Below, piece after piece: positions 33,612 through 45,306 of a DNA stretch of 64,000 nt. Source of the DNA: Endomychus coccineus (Eukaryota; Arthropoda; Insecta; Coleoptera; Endomychidae); the NCBI GenBank assembly GCA_958510875.1, contig CAUEHT010000011.1:142556-206555 (forward strand), given 5' to 3'. Every line of letters starts with the position of its first letter. Position 1 is the stretch's first letter. The notes under the pieces were generated by a model, which did no database searches, had not been told where the DNA came from, and was given only the letters and a program-made list of their open reading frames with translations. The position numbers and the translations under genes were made by a program.

Positions 33612-34810
33612 TACAGGGTGTACCAGGTCTTAGTAGCAGAACTTCAACAGTTGATAGAAAATTTGATTTTGAGAAAAATAGTTCCTATCAACTTATATGC
33701 ACAGAAGCTCAATTTTTGAGATACAGGGTGTTGAGTTTTATAAAATATGTCGTAATTTTGTTTGTATCTCCGAAGATAATCTCTTGATTATCATTTCATT
33801 GAGATATTTTTATCTCAATGAAATTCAGTACCATGGATGTGTAGAAAGGTTACCCTTTTTGCACATAATTTCAGACCATTAATATTTCCAGTGGCGTAGA
33901 TATAGGTATTTAATAACAATAAATTGACCCGAAAAGTGTTATCATCCTGTATAGGTTACTTTTTAGTAACAAATTGCAGTATTTAACTCCAAACAAATAA
34001 GGTCTCTTGCTATTTCTTTGTACCTGGCACCGTTTCACGACAAATTCGATTTTTGTGATTAATACCACCTCCATGAAAATCTGATGAAAATTGGAAAAAG
34101 GTTTTCGTTGAAGTTAGAATATCTATTATACGACGTTGCGAATGAACCATGTATACAAGAAAATGGGAATCATTTCGATCAATTTCTTCAAAATTAACAC
34201 ACAAAATTTAGAAAATGGTGTCGTGTTAACTCTTGTAGGTGAACTTACTATTAATTAAAGTACATTGTAGTTATCTGGCTTGAACATTTTTGGAAATAAA
34301 AATTTGTTATTCGGCCTTTCTTTGTAATATATCGCTGTACAGATTAGAAATGACAGCTTATTTTATTATTGTCACTCAACGACGCTCTTTAATTTAAGGT
34401 TCCTCTATTTCACCGATTTTCATGGTCGTGGTAGCTAATCACAAAAATTAAATTAGCCGTGAAATGGTGCCAGGTACAAAGGAATGTCAGAAGACCTTAT
34501 TTGTCTTTACACTTTTGGGGTCTATTTATTGTTATTGAATACCTATATCTAGGCCACTGGGAGCAATACCGGTCTTGAATTATGTGCAAATATGGTGACT
34601 TTTCTATGCATCCACGACACCAAATTTCATTCAGACATCTTAATTATCTTCGGAGATACTAGCAAAATTAGGAAATTTTCTATAAAGTTCAACACCCTGT
34701 ATCTCAAAAATTAAGCATCTGTGCATATATGTTTATAGGAACTTTTTTCTCAAAATCGAATTTTCTATCGACTGTTGAAGTTCTGCTACTAAAACCTGGG
34801 AGATCCTGTA
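33612..34810. mobile_element. Foldback MITE derived from a mariner-type transposon
   Basis: The ends TACAGGGTGTACCAGGTCTT and ...AACCTGGGAGATCCTGTA are inverted copies and the element sits between TA dinucleotides. The arms pair over roughly 400-480 bases on each side (for example CAGAACTTCAACAGTTGATAG against CTATCGACTGTTGAAGTTCTG). The loop keeps a coding scrap, EPCIQENGNHFDQFL, near 34,140-34,190. It resembles the C-terminal tail of the transposase of the mariner at 50,383 (GENGQHFEQL type). This is a deletion product, not autonomous. Confidence 0.75.
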
Positions 34811-34865
34811 TATAAATTCTCATGAGATATGTCAAATTAACACATACCTATTATTTTCGTCCTTA

Positions 34866-34900
34866 CGTAAGTTTCGGCCTCATGACCATCATCAGAAGAC
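34866..34900 (-). ncRNA. Hammerhead-ribozyme-like motif 1
   Basis: The minus strand reads CTGATGA, a GGTC-ATGA-GGCC hairpin, then GAAAC: the conserved catalytic boxes with stem II between them. The cleavage-site strand is not clear. Hammerheads are known in Penelope-like element ends. A degenerate opposed copy is at 35,024. Confidence 0.45.
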
Positions 34901-35023
34901 ATCTTATTTGTATGCTATTCTCCAAATATCTCTAGACTTCTCCGATAACTGTTATTCGAATTACCGTAAAATTGGAGAATTTGTTTTTTTATGTTGAGAT
35001 TGTACAAAAAATAACAATCATCT

Positions 35024-35058
35024 TCTGATGATGATCGTGAGACCCAAACGTACGTGAA
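35024..35058 (+). ncRNA. Hammerhead-like motif 2, degenerate
   Basis: CTGATGATGATCGTGAGACC then CAAAC. The first box is intact, the second is changed from GAAA to CAAA, and stem II is GATC/GACC with mismatches. It faces motif 1, about 125 bases away. Confidence 0.3.
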
Positions 35059-37713
35059 GGCTAGAATAATGAGTATATGTGTCAGTGTGACCTGTACCCG
35101 CGAATTTATTGTAAATCATACCTGATATTGGCTGACACATGTTGGATATATCAAAGCATTAGTAGTCGTTCCATTATTGGGATATATTACATATTAAGCT
35201 ATTAATCTCAACAATTGGAAAAGAACTACCAAATAACTAGCCTTTGATGAGGTTTTTTGACTCAAAACCTCATGCAGTGCCTGGATACGGATACTACCTA
35301 ACATTTCTATATGCGACTGTCCTAAAATTATTTATTTAAAGTGATTATTTTAACTGTTCAAAAAAAGGGCTTGAAAACAATTAAAATATCTTCATAGTGG
35401 AATGTCACATCAACATGCGGTCTTCAGCATTTGATATATTAACACGCTAAACAAAAATTAGTAGACCTAAATCCGATATCCGGAAGCTGAAATATCTTAA
35501 TTTTATTTTATTGTTCCGGTTTTGTGTCTCAATTGTTGATTTAAAACTTTGTTAGAGCAATTGTAGACTTAAATTAAAGGTGATATGTTATTCTAACTAC
35601 AAAAAAAGTCTCATAAGATCCGTTGAATATCTTATATGTTCGCGTCACTTAAAAAAAGACCACATTATCACTGCCAGAAGAAAAATAGCGTATACTCGTA
35701 TATACGAGAACGCATACGCGGTGCGAATAATAGAACCAAAATTGGAACGGCAGTGCTAGACTTTTTCCTAAGCTCCATTAATCAAAATCAAAATCGGTAA
35801 GTGCAGCTACCTTCCTTTTGAGTCTGTCGTAGTGAGAGAGGTGATAATATGAACAGATGTTAATAAGTCGCTATTCATTACTTGGACCTTATAATCTCTA
35901 AGCACTTCATTTGTAACAGGTCTTTAATAACTAGCCCACAGTGGTACCTTTTTAAATTGTATGTGCACTTTGCATTCATATGCATCTCCCCGCCCGACCA
36001 AGTTTAGTCAGATACACGAGAGATGTAGGAACCCTTGCTCAAAAATCTTGAAAGAAGGGTTAAATTTGTTATCAGAACCGCAAATTTTGGGAAAACGGGA
36101 TTCACGCTTTTTCTATTGATTTCTGAGAAATATTTAGAAAAAATCGCATGTTCCGAAATATACTGACGACAACTTCAACCCTCCTGTCAACAACATTGAG
36201 TAGGGAATCACTGCATGTGTCGAGCAATATTTTTAAGTGACGAAATTTCGGTCGAGGGGATTGCATATGAACGTAGAGTGGATAGTTCTGAGTTAAGTCA
36301 TCTGCAAAGACCTCACTAGGCAGAGAGTTTCACAATTTGGCTGTTCTCAATAATTGCAAATTATGCGTTATTGTACAATTGCATACCTGAACAACATTAA
36401 TACTGGTATTATACGTTAATAAAGTTTTTTCCATTGTCTTTTAATTTTACAGAAGGAGAATACTATATCTCCTGGTGCATTACCTACACCCTCACATTCT
36501 TCGAATTTCGACAACCAGCCCTGGAATTTTTTTTTCTAATTGTCTGATTCCAATCGGGCACCAGCTTTTAGTTGTTGTTCAAGGTAATTCTTAACAATTC
36601 GCCTTCTGAGATCGTGTTCAATGTCCCTCCTACAAAGGAGTATAGGTGTCATTCGGGGTAACTTTTAAAATAGTTTTTGCAGGACCGCAGCAAGATTATG
36701 GTGGATTATAATATAGAAAAATACGCTGATTATGAAACTCAATATTTTTTGCAAATATGCGAACTTCAGTGTTTAAATGGTGTTTTATTTCCGAAATATT
36801 TCCTATTCTTGTTATAATCTAGGAAGGGTGAGTCTTAAATAAGGAATCTCGAATAGAATTAGAGGTATTTATAATACACATCTCTCAAGATCACTTACTT
36901 AATTTCTTATTAACAAATTAATGTTTTAACTAACAATTTTTTTTCTAAGAAGCAAACAGTTAATTTTAGACAATAGTAGCTGAAACATGTTGGGATATAT
37001 CAAATTAATTGTACTTTTTTATTGTTTGGCCATTCTGCACATCAAGATATTAATTAACAATTGAAAAAAATATTAGTAGCAAATCACTAGCCTTTGAAGA
37101 GGTTTTTTGAATCAAAACCTCCTGCAGTACCCAGATAAGGATAATAACTATCACAAAATTATGTATTTACTTAATTGCTTCAGGAGCAATCGTTGACTTA
37201 AATCAAAGGCAATACGTTAATCTAACTACAAAAAAAGTCCTATAAAATACGTTGAATATTTTATGTTTGCATCACTTGAAAAAGACCAGATTATCGCCGC
37301 CAAAAGAAAAATATCCTACACTCGTATATACGGGAACGCATAACGCGGTGTGAGCGATAGATCCAAAATTCGAACGGCAGTGCTAGAGGGGGGATTGCAT
37401 ATGGACGCAGAGTGAACATATAATTTCTGTGAAAAACGTACCACTGTAAGCTCATGAAATGCACGTGGTGAATAGGGACTTGTCAAAATCTGTTCATATT
37501 ATTATTCCCCTCCTTTCCTACTATAAACTCAAGAGAAATGTACCTGCCCATACCGTTCTTAATAAATGGCGTTTAGTAAAATAAACCTCCACTTCTGCCG
37601 CTAGAAGTCCGTCAGGCGATGATAAACTGACCTTCTTGAAAGTGATGCAAACATATAAAATATCTAACGGATCTTGTAAAACTTTTATCGTAGTAAGGTT
37701 AACAACGTATTAC

Positions 37714-37846
37714 CTTCAATTCGACTCAAGTTTTGCTCCACAAAATTTAAATAAACAATTGTGAGAAAACCGGAGCAACACAGGAAAAATAGATATTTCA
37801 GCTTCCGACTATACCATTTGGGTCTTCTTAGGCGTGAAGTTTTCAT
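37714..37846 (-). other. Possible first coding exon of a type II membrane protein
   Basis: On the minus strand an ATG at 37,846 opens a basic cytosolic head (KTSRLRRPKWYSRKLKY), one hydrophobic span (LFFLCCSGFLTIVYL) and a short stem (NFVEQNLSRIEG), followed by GTAATA at 37,713, a passable splice donor. This is the layout of Golgi glycosyl- or sulfotransferase anchors. A degenerate opposed relative lies at about 35,447-35,560 (SRPKSDIRKLKYL), inside the duplicated repeat, so it may be an exon carried by the repeat. No partner exon is found. Confidence 0.3.
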
Positions 37847-38282
37847 TTTGCGAATTGATTCCAAGACCACTTTTTATTACAACATTTTACTACAGAGATA
37901 TTCTTTTTGTTCATGTAGCCTTTTTTAAACAATTGACCAAATGCTTTGAATTGATAATTTCTGTGTAGGACGATATATGATTGATAGGTATTATCCATAT
38001 TTAGCCATTGCAGGGGGTTTTGAGTGAAAAAACCTTTCCAAAGACTGGTTTCTTTGAATTGTTAGTTACTAGCTTAATATGCAACATATCCGAAGAATAA
38101 TAGAAATACAACTTCTGTGATAAAAACTCAATATTTTTCAGCTATTATGTGAAAATAGTTATAACTTTCTGAAAAAGAAATTGTTAATCAAAACATTAAT
38201 TCGTTAATGACAAATTAACGGTTGAAGATAAAAGGTTGTAATTGATCTTAGAAGACCCGCTTTTAAAATACCTTCGAATCAA

Positions 38283-39416
38283 ATGAGATTTTTCAATTTA
38301 CAACGTAGCGTTAAATCCCTAAACAAGATTATGAGGATAAAATGTCAGTATTTATTAAACGAAATACGTAAAGACCCAACTAACCTTTTTCAATTAAAAA
38401 CAAAACAATTCCTACAAAATGGTGAAATTTTATTTGACAGTGGTTTCGAAAAATATAAACTCATTAATAGCAGTCCTTGCTCTCCTTAACTACACGGACT
38501 TATTAAAAATCATAAAGAAAATGCCCCCATACGACCTGTAGTGTCTCACATCAATAGTCCGGAAAGGGACCTTGCAATCAAATTAAATCAGAAATTCAAG
38601 AAATTCACTAATTTTGAACCTAAATTTACTGTTAAAAATTCTCTCGAATTGTCCGAATTAGTCAAAACACACCATATACCAACCAATGGTTTTTTAGTTT
38701 CCTTTGTTGTTTCAAACATGTATTCAAATATTCCAACTTCAGAATGTAAGTCTCTAATCAGGAGTATTTTAGATAGATCACATATTAGCCCTTTAATTCA
38801 AAATAAAATAGAACTCGCGTTTGACCTATGCTTGAGTCAAAACGATTGTCAATTTAATAATAAATTGTATGTACAGAGTTCAGGTCTCGCTATGGGTAAC
38901 CCATTGAGTTCACTATTAGCAGACGTTTTTATGTCTGATCTGGAGGACAAAATTATGAACTGCACATCAGCAAAAAAACATATTCAATTTTGGTATAGAT
39001 ACGTAGATGATGTACTTGCTTTCTTCAAAGGAACATCCAGACAATTAAATTCCTTTCTTTCATTTATTAACCAACTTCACCCAAAAATTTAATTCACGTT
39101 GGAAACAGAAAAAGATAGAACATTAAACTTTTTTGATTTAACACTAATACGTAACCATAATAAAATAAACTTCAATATCTACAGGAAACCCACTTGTACA
39201 GACATTACTATTCCGAACTCATCGTTTAGCCCTCGTACCCATAAATTAGCAGCATATCACTCAATAATCCATAGAGCATTTTCGATACCATTGTCAATAG
39301 AACACCTCACTATTGAGTTGAACATGATAAAACAAATAGCCATCAATGATGGTTTCCCGGTAGATCAAATAATTAAACTAATTTATCGCAAACAACAACA
39401 ATTAACTTTCTATTAA
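38283..39416 (+). pseudogene. Penelope-like reverse transcriptase, family C, degenerate
   Basis: Three successive frames form one RT: LHGLIKNHKENAPIRPVVS (from about 38,492), motif A region GFLVSFVVSNMYSNIP, motif B SGLAMGNPLSSLLADVF, motif C FWYRYVDDVLAFF and the following NFFDLTLIRN...YRKPTCTD. The catalytic Asp of motif A (usually SFDV) is Val here, and stops occur at 38,487 and 39,090. After the RT a stretch ISLTYFGTVNDYI...HILYNAKDKTNKS (39,460-39,600) leads to where a GIY-YIG nuclease should begin, but none is seen. The element is dead. A hammerhead-like motif follows at 39,919. Confidence 0.88.
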
Positions 39417-40814
39417 ATTTATCCGCGTATAAAACACATAGATGTAACCACTAAATTTATTTCTTTGACATATTTTGGTACAGTGAACGACTATATTGTT
39501 AACATCTCATCAAGCCATAATTTTGAAATTAGTTTCAAACCTCAAAATAAACTTTCCCATATTTTATACAACGCCAAAGACAAAACCAATAAAAGTGATC
39601 TTTTCATTTGTCTTTCAAACCACTCTTAAAATAATTCTTAGAATATTAAATTATAATCACACTATTTCACAAATTGTTACCTTGTTTACTATGTAATACT
39701 GTGCTGTCTTTCAAACCGCTCTTCAAATGATTCTTAGAATATTAAATTATAGTCACACTGATTCACAAATTGTTGCTATGTTTACTATATAATACTGTGC
39801 TTTCCTAGGATGTACCTATTTTTGGAATTTCCGTTGATCCCTTAATCACAACCCTACTCAACTCTAGTCTATTCATACTTGAACTGTTTCATTTATTTCT
39901 TCATAATTTCCTAATTGTTTGATGATGACACTTCGGTGTTGAAACTATAGTTACGTTTCCACGTTATCATTAATAAAAGTGGTATAAAAACAAAATAGTT
40001 ATTATTTCATATAATCAAAATGATAAATTACCATAAAGTAACGGCTTCCACCATTGATTTTTTGAGAGCTGTATTATGGAAAGAGCATTCTTTACATTAT
40101 GAATTTCGCTGTGGTCCTTTAGAAACGAAAAAACTCAAATTTTTATTCTTCTCCTACTACTCCAAGCACACCCAAACCATAATTTTGTATCCGGGAGACC
40201 TATTCCTGTGAATTTTACTCTATTTTTGCAAAGAGCCGCATCACTTCTTCCCATTTTTAACATTATGATTCGACTATGCACGAACATATTCACTGTTATG
40301 TTCGATTGTTACAATCAAAGCGCAACTAGCATAAGCCGAATGTTCACAGTGACGATACATCCAGTTCTCACTACGCCAACGAAGATGTCGGCGAAATGTA
40401 GAGACTCGCTCGGATGAGATAACTTCACATAATGCTATCTTTGAATAATATCAGCCTTCAATGGAAAGCACTACAAATTAAAATATCAAGGATATACCAC
40501 ATTAAGAATTGAATTATTTCAAAATACTAGATATGTGTTGGATATTTAGGTGCATTCTAATTTATAAACGAATGAAAATTACGAAGAACATTCAGAGGTT
40601 ATGTTACCATAAATATTCATCGAATAGTGTGATACTATATACAGTAATTACATTTGTTGGCTTGTAAATGTTAAATGATTGTTGGTACTGACTGCATATT
40701 TTTAAAACATCTTAGTTTTTGATGACATCGTTATATGTGACTGCACTCATTTTATAATTCCGCGAGCTTCACATACTCATAGAAATAATACGAACATTAC
40801 CTCTTTCCCGACGT
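39417..40814. other. PLE family C tail and unassigned DNA
   Basis: The first 550 bases are the decayed tail of the PLE with a short internal duplication (ATTCTTAGAATATTAAATTATA twice, near 39,632 and 39,731). Beyond 40,000 I see short ORFs only and no recognisable gene. Confidence 0.5.
39919..39956 (+). ncRNA. Hammerhead-like motif 3 with UUCG-capped stem II
   Basis: TTGATGA, then GACAC-TTCG-GTGTT, then GAAAC, at the 3' end of PLE family C. Stem II is four Watson-Crick pairs plus a wobble, closed by a TTCG tetraloop. The first box has T instead of the catalytic C, so activity is doubtful. Confidence 0.5.
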
Positions 40815-41140
40815 TGCCATTTAGCGGAGGCGGCAGCGTAACGTATGTGATGCAAAAATAAGATTTACATAATCGGAGGCGACAACGTGCCCTCCCCATA
40901 AGTTTTGTTCAACACCAGCACCAGCGGTATATACCGGAACTAAAAATTTCTTTTGTGAGTATAGAGACTACTTTGTGGCCTCCGACAAAAATTTCGGTTT
41001 AGGGCTCTGGAAAGCCTACTAAGGCCAGAGGCAATGAAAACATGCGAGAACGTTGTCGCCTCCGAATTCGGAGGTGACAACGTCATATATGAGGTGTCAA
41101 CATATCTCCAGTATCTACTTTGGAGGCTACAACGTACCCT
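40815..41140. repeat. Dispersed GGAGGCGACAACG words
   Basis: Words such as CGGAGGCGACAACGTG, GTTGTCGCCTCCG, GGAGGTGACAACG and GGAGGCTACAACG occur in both orientations, including the 16-base palindrome CCTCCGAATTCGGAGG near 41,057. Similar words are at 31,150-31,450. A (TA)n run follows both sites directly or nearly so. Confidence 0.65.
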
Positions 41141-41143
41141 TTA

Positions 41144-42235
<1,092 letters not shown>

Positions 42236-44340
42236 TGTGCTCTGCAAGTGCACAACTATTTTTTTTTTAACTTACAATCACTTTTATGTGAAGTAATGCG
42301 TCCTGATAAATTCCTCCCTGTTTGTCCTGTGTAGACTTTTTCGTAATTCTAACAAGGAATACTGTAAATTACATTAGAACACTCTAGTGTTGTTAGAGGA
42401 ACCTTAGTTTTTGTGAAGAGGCTTGACACTGTTTTTTAATTTTTTTTAGCAATCCGAAGATTTTCTAATTTGAAAATGTTGGTAAGCTTTGGTGTGAGAT
42501 CTTCAATGTAAGGTAGAGTCCTGTACAAAAATGTAATTTGTTGAGGTGGCAATTCTTCGTTAGTATTGTTTGTAACATTATTGTTTTCATTTGGAGTAAT
42601 ATTAGTTGGGACTTGATTATTGTTTAAATTTTGTTTTTGATCAGAATTGAACAAAACTTCATTAATTAATTTAAATGAATATGAATTTTCTTTCAAAATG
42701 GCTCTTAATGCCTTCATAAATTCCAACCGGTATGTAGGATGTGATAAATGAATCACTCTGCTTTTTAAAGCGATGATCAGATTTATTTTCATATTGAGAG
42801 GATGGTATGAGTGGTAACTGATGAATCTGTTACTACATATAGGTTTTCTGAACCACTTTGTACGGAGAATGTTGTCATTACCTCTTCAAACTCTCATATC
42901 TAAAAGAGGGATACTTTGATTATCTTCCTCTTCTGAGGTGAACTGTAGGTTTATATTGTAACTATTAAAATAATATAGAGCCTCATTAACTCTGCCTGCT
43001 GGTACAGCGAGAATTAAGTCATCAACATACCGCTTTACGAAAGGAATATTAAAAGGAATGAATGATACCACATCCTTCACCAAATCATCGAGTACAAAAT
43101 TAACTAGTATGGGTGGAATGGTTGATCCCATGGGGGTACCAAAAATCTGTTTGTAATAAGCATTGTCAAAAATAAGAAAATCGGATTCGAAAATAAACTC
43201 CAAAATGTCAACAAAAGCACTCCAAGTTGAATTACAATGATTTGAAATTATGTTCCATTCATTGGATAAACTCTGTCTGACTACTTCAAAAGGTGAATTG
43301 GAAAATAAAGACACCACATCAAAACTCACAACAATGTAATTTTCAGGTGGTTTGTAATTGTTCATGAAGTTACTGGAAGAGAATGAATCCTTGATATAAT
43401 AATCATTGTCTGTATCATACGAATTAGTCAAAATTTCAGTCAGAAATTGTGCTAGTTTACTGTTCGGGGCATTTATCGAAGACACAATAGGTCTCAAAGC
43501 CAGAGTGGGTTTGTGAATTTTAGGAAGAGCATAGAAACGTGGAGCGATCGCATTATAAATATTCAAACTTTTAGCTGTCATTGCATCAATTAATTTATCC
43601 TTGAGTAATTTTGAAACCAACTTGTTTGCTGCCTGCTACAGGGTACTCACAGGATTACGTGGTAATCTAACATAGTATTTATCATCTTTAAGTAAATCTT
43701 TACTTTTAGTGTTATAATCCTGCTTGTACATTACAACAGTCACATTCCCTTTGTCACTCCTAACAACATATACATCAGGGTTATCTTTAAGGAATTTTTT
43801 ACATTTAATAAAAATATTTTGCAAAAAATCTTTCTTGGATGAAAACTTGTGTAAATAATTTGTGATAAGATAAGTGCTTTGAGCTCTGTAAGAGTCTCTA
43901 TCTGACTTTGGAAAAAGTGAAATGATAGATTCAATATCAGCAAGTAAGGAGGAAACTTTGAAATCTTTGTTTGTTGGGTAAATACTGAATTTAGGACCTG
44001 AAGCTAAGAAACGTTTGACTTCAGAAGGAATGTCAATTTCTGTTAAATTTTTTATCCATTTATCTTGAACTTGAGTGCTAGCAAATGCATCAATTTTCAA
44101 ACTCTTGAGTTTCATTTTCTGTCTATGTTGAATTTCATGATAAACTTTATTATAGTGAATGACTTGCCTTCTGTTATATTCATTAAAAGTGTTTAAGGGG
44201 ATCATTGTACGTACACTTGTTTTGACATTACTCAATGCAATTTCTAGTTTTCTTGAATCACTGAATGCTACTTTAATTTCTAAATTTAAAACAGTTTCTC
44301 TCAACCTATTGTTGAAACTTTCAATTTTCTTCCCTGTTGT
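42236..44340 (-). pseudogene. Penelope-like element family B, RT and GIY-YIG, decayed
   Basis: On the minus strand the order is N-terminal helical domain (RQVIHYNKVYHEIQ...), YVVRSDKGNVTVVM (the PLE DKG motif), FYALPKIHKP, RT motif A IVVSFDVVSLFSN, motif B GTPMGSTIPPILVNFV, motif C FVKRYVDDLI, then TKWFRKPIC...YHSYHP in another frame, a linker (SRVIHLSHPTYRLEF, LPYIEDLTPKL) and a GIY-YIG nuclease stretch VIYSIPC...EKVYTGQTGRNLSGRI near 42,290-42,370. A TAG in place of CAG at 43,635 separates the first two frames; the opposed copy at 44,540 still has CAG. Further stops follow. PLEs reverse-transcribe their RNA at nicks made by the GIY-YIG domain. This copy is inactive. Confidence 0.9.
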
Positions 44341-44556
44341 ACCTCCTTGGTGGTGGAGAATAAAATTAATATTGCAAATCCCATTTGTAATATGATTTGG
44401 AAAATTATTACAAATGGGATTTGCAATATTAATTGTGGTGGTGAAGAATAGAATTAATATTGCAAATCCCATTTGTAATAATTTTCCGAATCATATTACA
44501 AATGGGATTTGCAATATTAATTTTATTCTCCACCACCAAGGAGGTACAACAGGGAA
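44337..44556. repeat. Palindrome with four alternating copies of a 25-base word
   Basis: GGTGGTGGAGAATAAAATTA...TAATTTTATTCTCCACCACC forms the outer arms. Inside, ATATTGCAAATCCCATTTGT appears four times in alternating orientation. It joins two head-to-head family B fragments. Confidence 0.9.
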
Positions 44557-45306
44557 GAAAATTAAAGGTTTCAACAAAAGGTTGAGAAAAACTATTTTAA
44601 ATTAGGAAACTAAAGTAACGTTCATCAGTGATTTAAGAAAACTAGAAATTGAATTGAGTAATGTCAGAACGAGTGTACGTACAATGATCCCCTTAAACAC
44701 TTTTAATGAATATAACAGAAGGCAAGTCATTCACTATAATAAAGTTTATTATGAAATTCAACATAGACAGAAAATGAAACTCAAGAGTTTGAAAATTGAT
44801 GCATTTGCTAGCATTCAAGTTCAAGATAAATGGATAAAAAATTTAACAGAAATTGACATTCCTTCTGAAGTCAAACGTTTCTTAGCTTTAGGTCCTAAAT
44901 TCAGTATTTACCCAACAAACAAAGATTTCAAAGTTTCCTCCTTACTTGCTAATATTGAATCTATCATTTCACTTTTTCCAAAGTCAGATAGAGACTCTTA
45001 CAGAGCTCAAAGCACTAATGTTATCACAAATTATTTACACAAGTTTTCATCCAAGAAAGATTTTTTGCAAAATATTTTTATTAAATGTAAAAAATTCCTT
45101 AAAGATAACCCTGATTTATATGTTGTTAGGAGTGACAAAGAAAATGTGACTGTTGTAATGTACAAGCAGGATTATTACACTAAAAGTAAAGATTTACTTA
45201 AAGATGATAAATACTATGTTAGATTACCACGTAATCCTGTGAGTACCCTGCAGCAGGCAGCAAACAAGTTGGTTTCAAAATTACTCAAGGATACATTAAT
45301 TGATGC
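44540..45306 (+). pseudogene. Family B PLE, N-terminal fragment in opposite orientation
   Basis: Encodes the N-terminal domain and DKG-type motif (VVRSDKENVTVVM, with Gly to Glu) up to KLLKDTLIDA, closely matching 43,570-44,340 in reverse. It ends abruptly at about 45,306 where non-PLE sequence begins (CCCCAGTCCACAGGAGCG). The RT is absent. Confidence 0.85.

Larger units (their letters stand above)
32930..37430. repeat. Duplicated unidentified repeat: arms 32,930-33,611 with 34,811-35,780, and 36,300-37,430
   Basis: The two copies share words such as AGAGTTTCACAATTTGGC, GAGAAGACTCTGTCTCCTGG/GGAGAATACTATATCTCC, CCTCACATTCTTC, ACTAGCCTTTGA-GAGGTTTTTTGA and CTCGTATATACG-GAACGCATA. The first copy is split by a foldback MITE and a block with hammerhead-like motifs. 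Copies are old and diverged, and no coding capacity is obvious. 35,780-36,300 between them shows nothing I can name. Confidence 0.6.

Noticed and set aside
39417..39700. GIY-YIG nuclease after the family C RT
   Set aside because: The linker leading to it is visible but no GIY or YIG-type residues follow; the domain seems lost.
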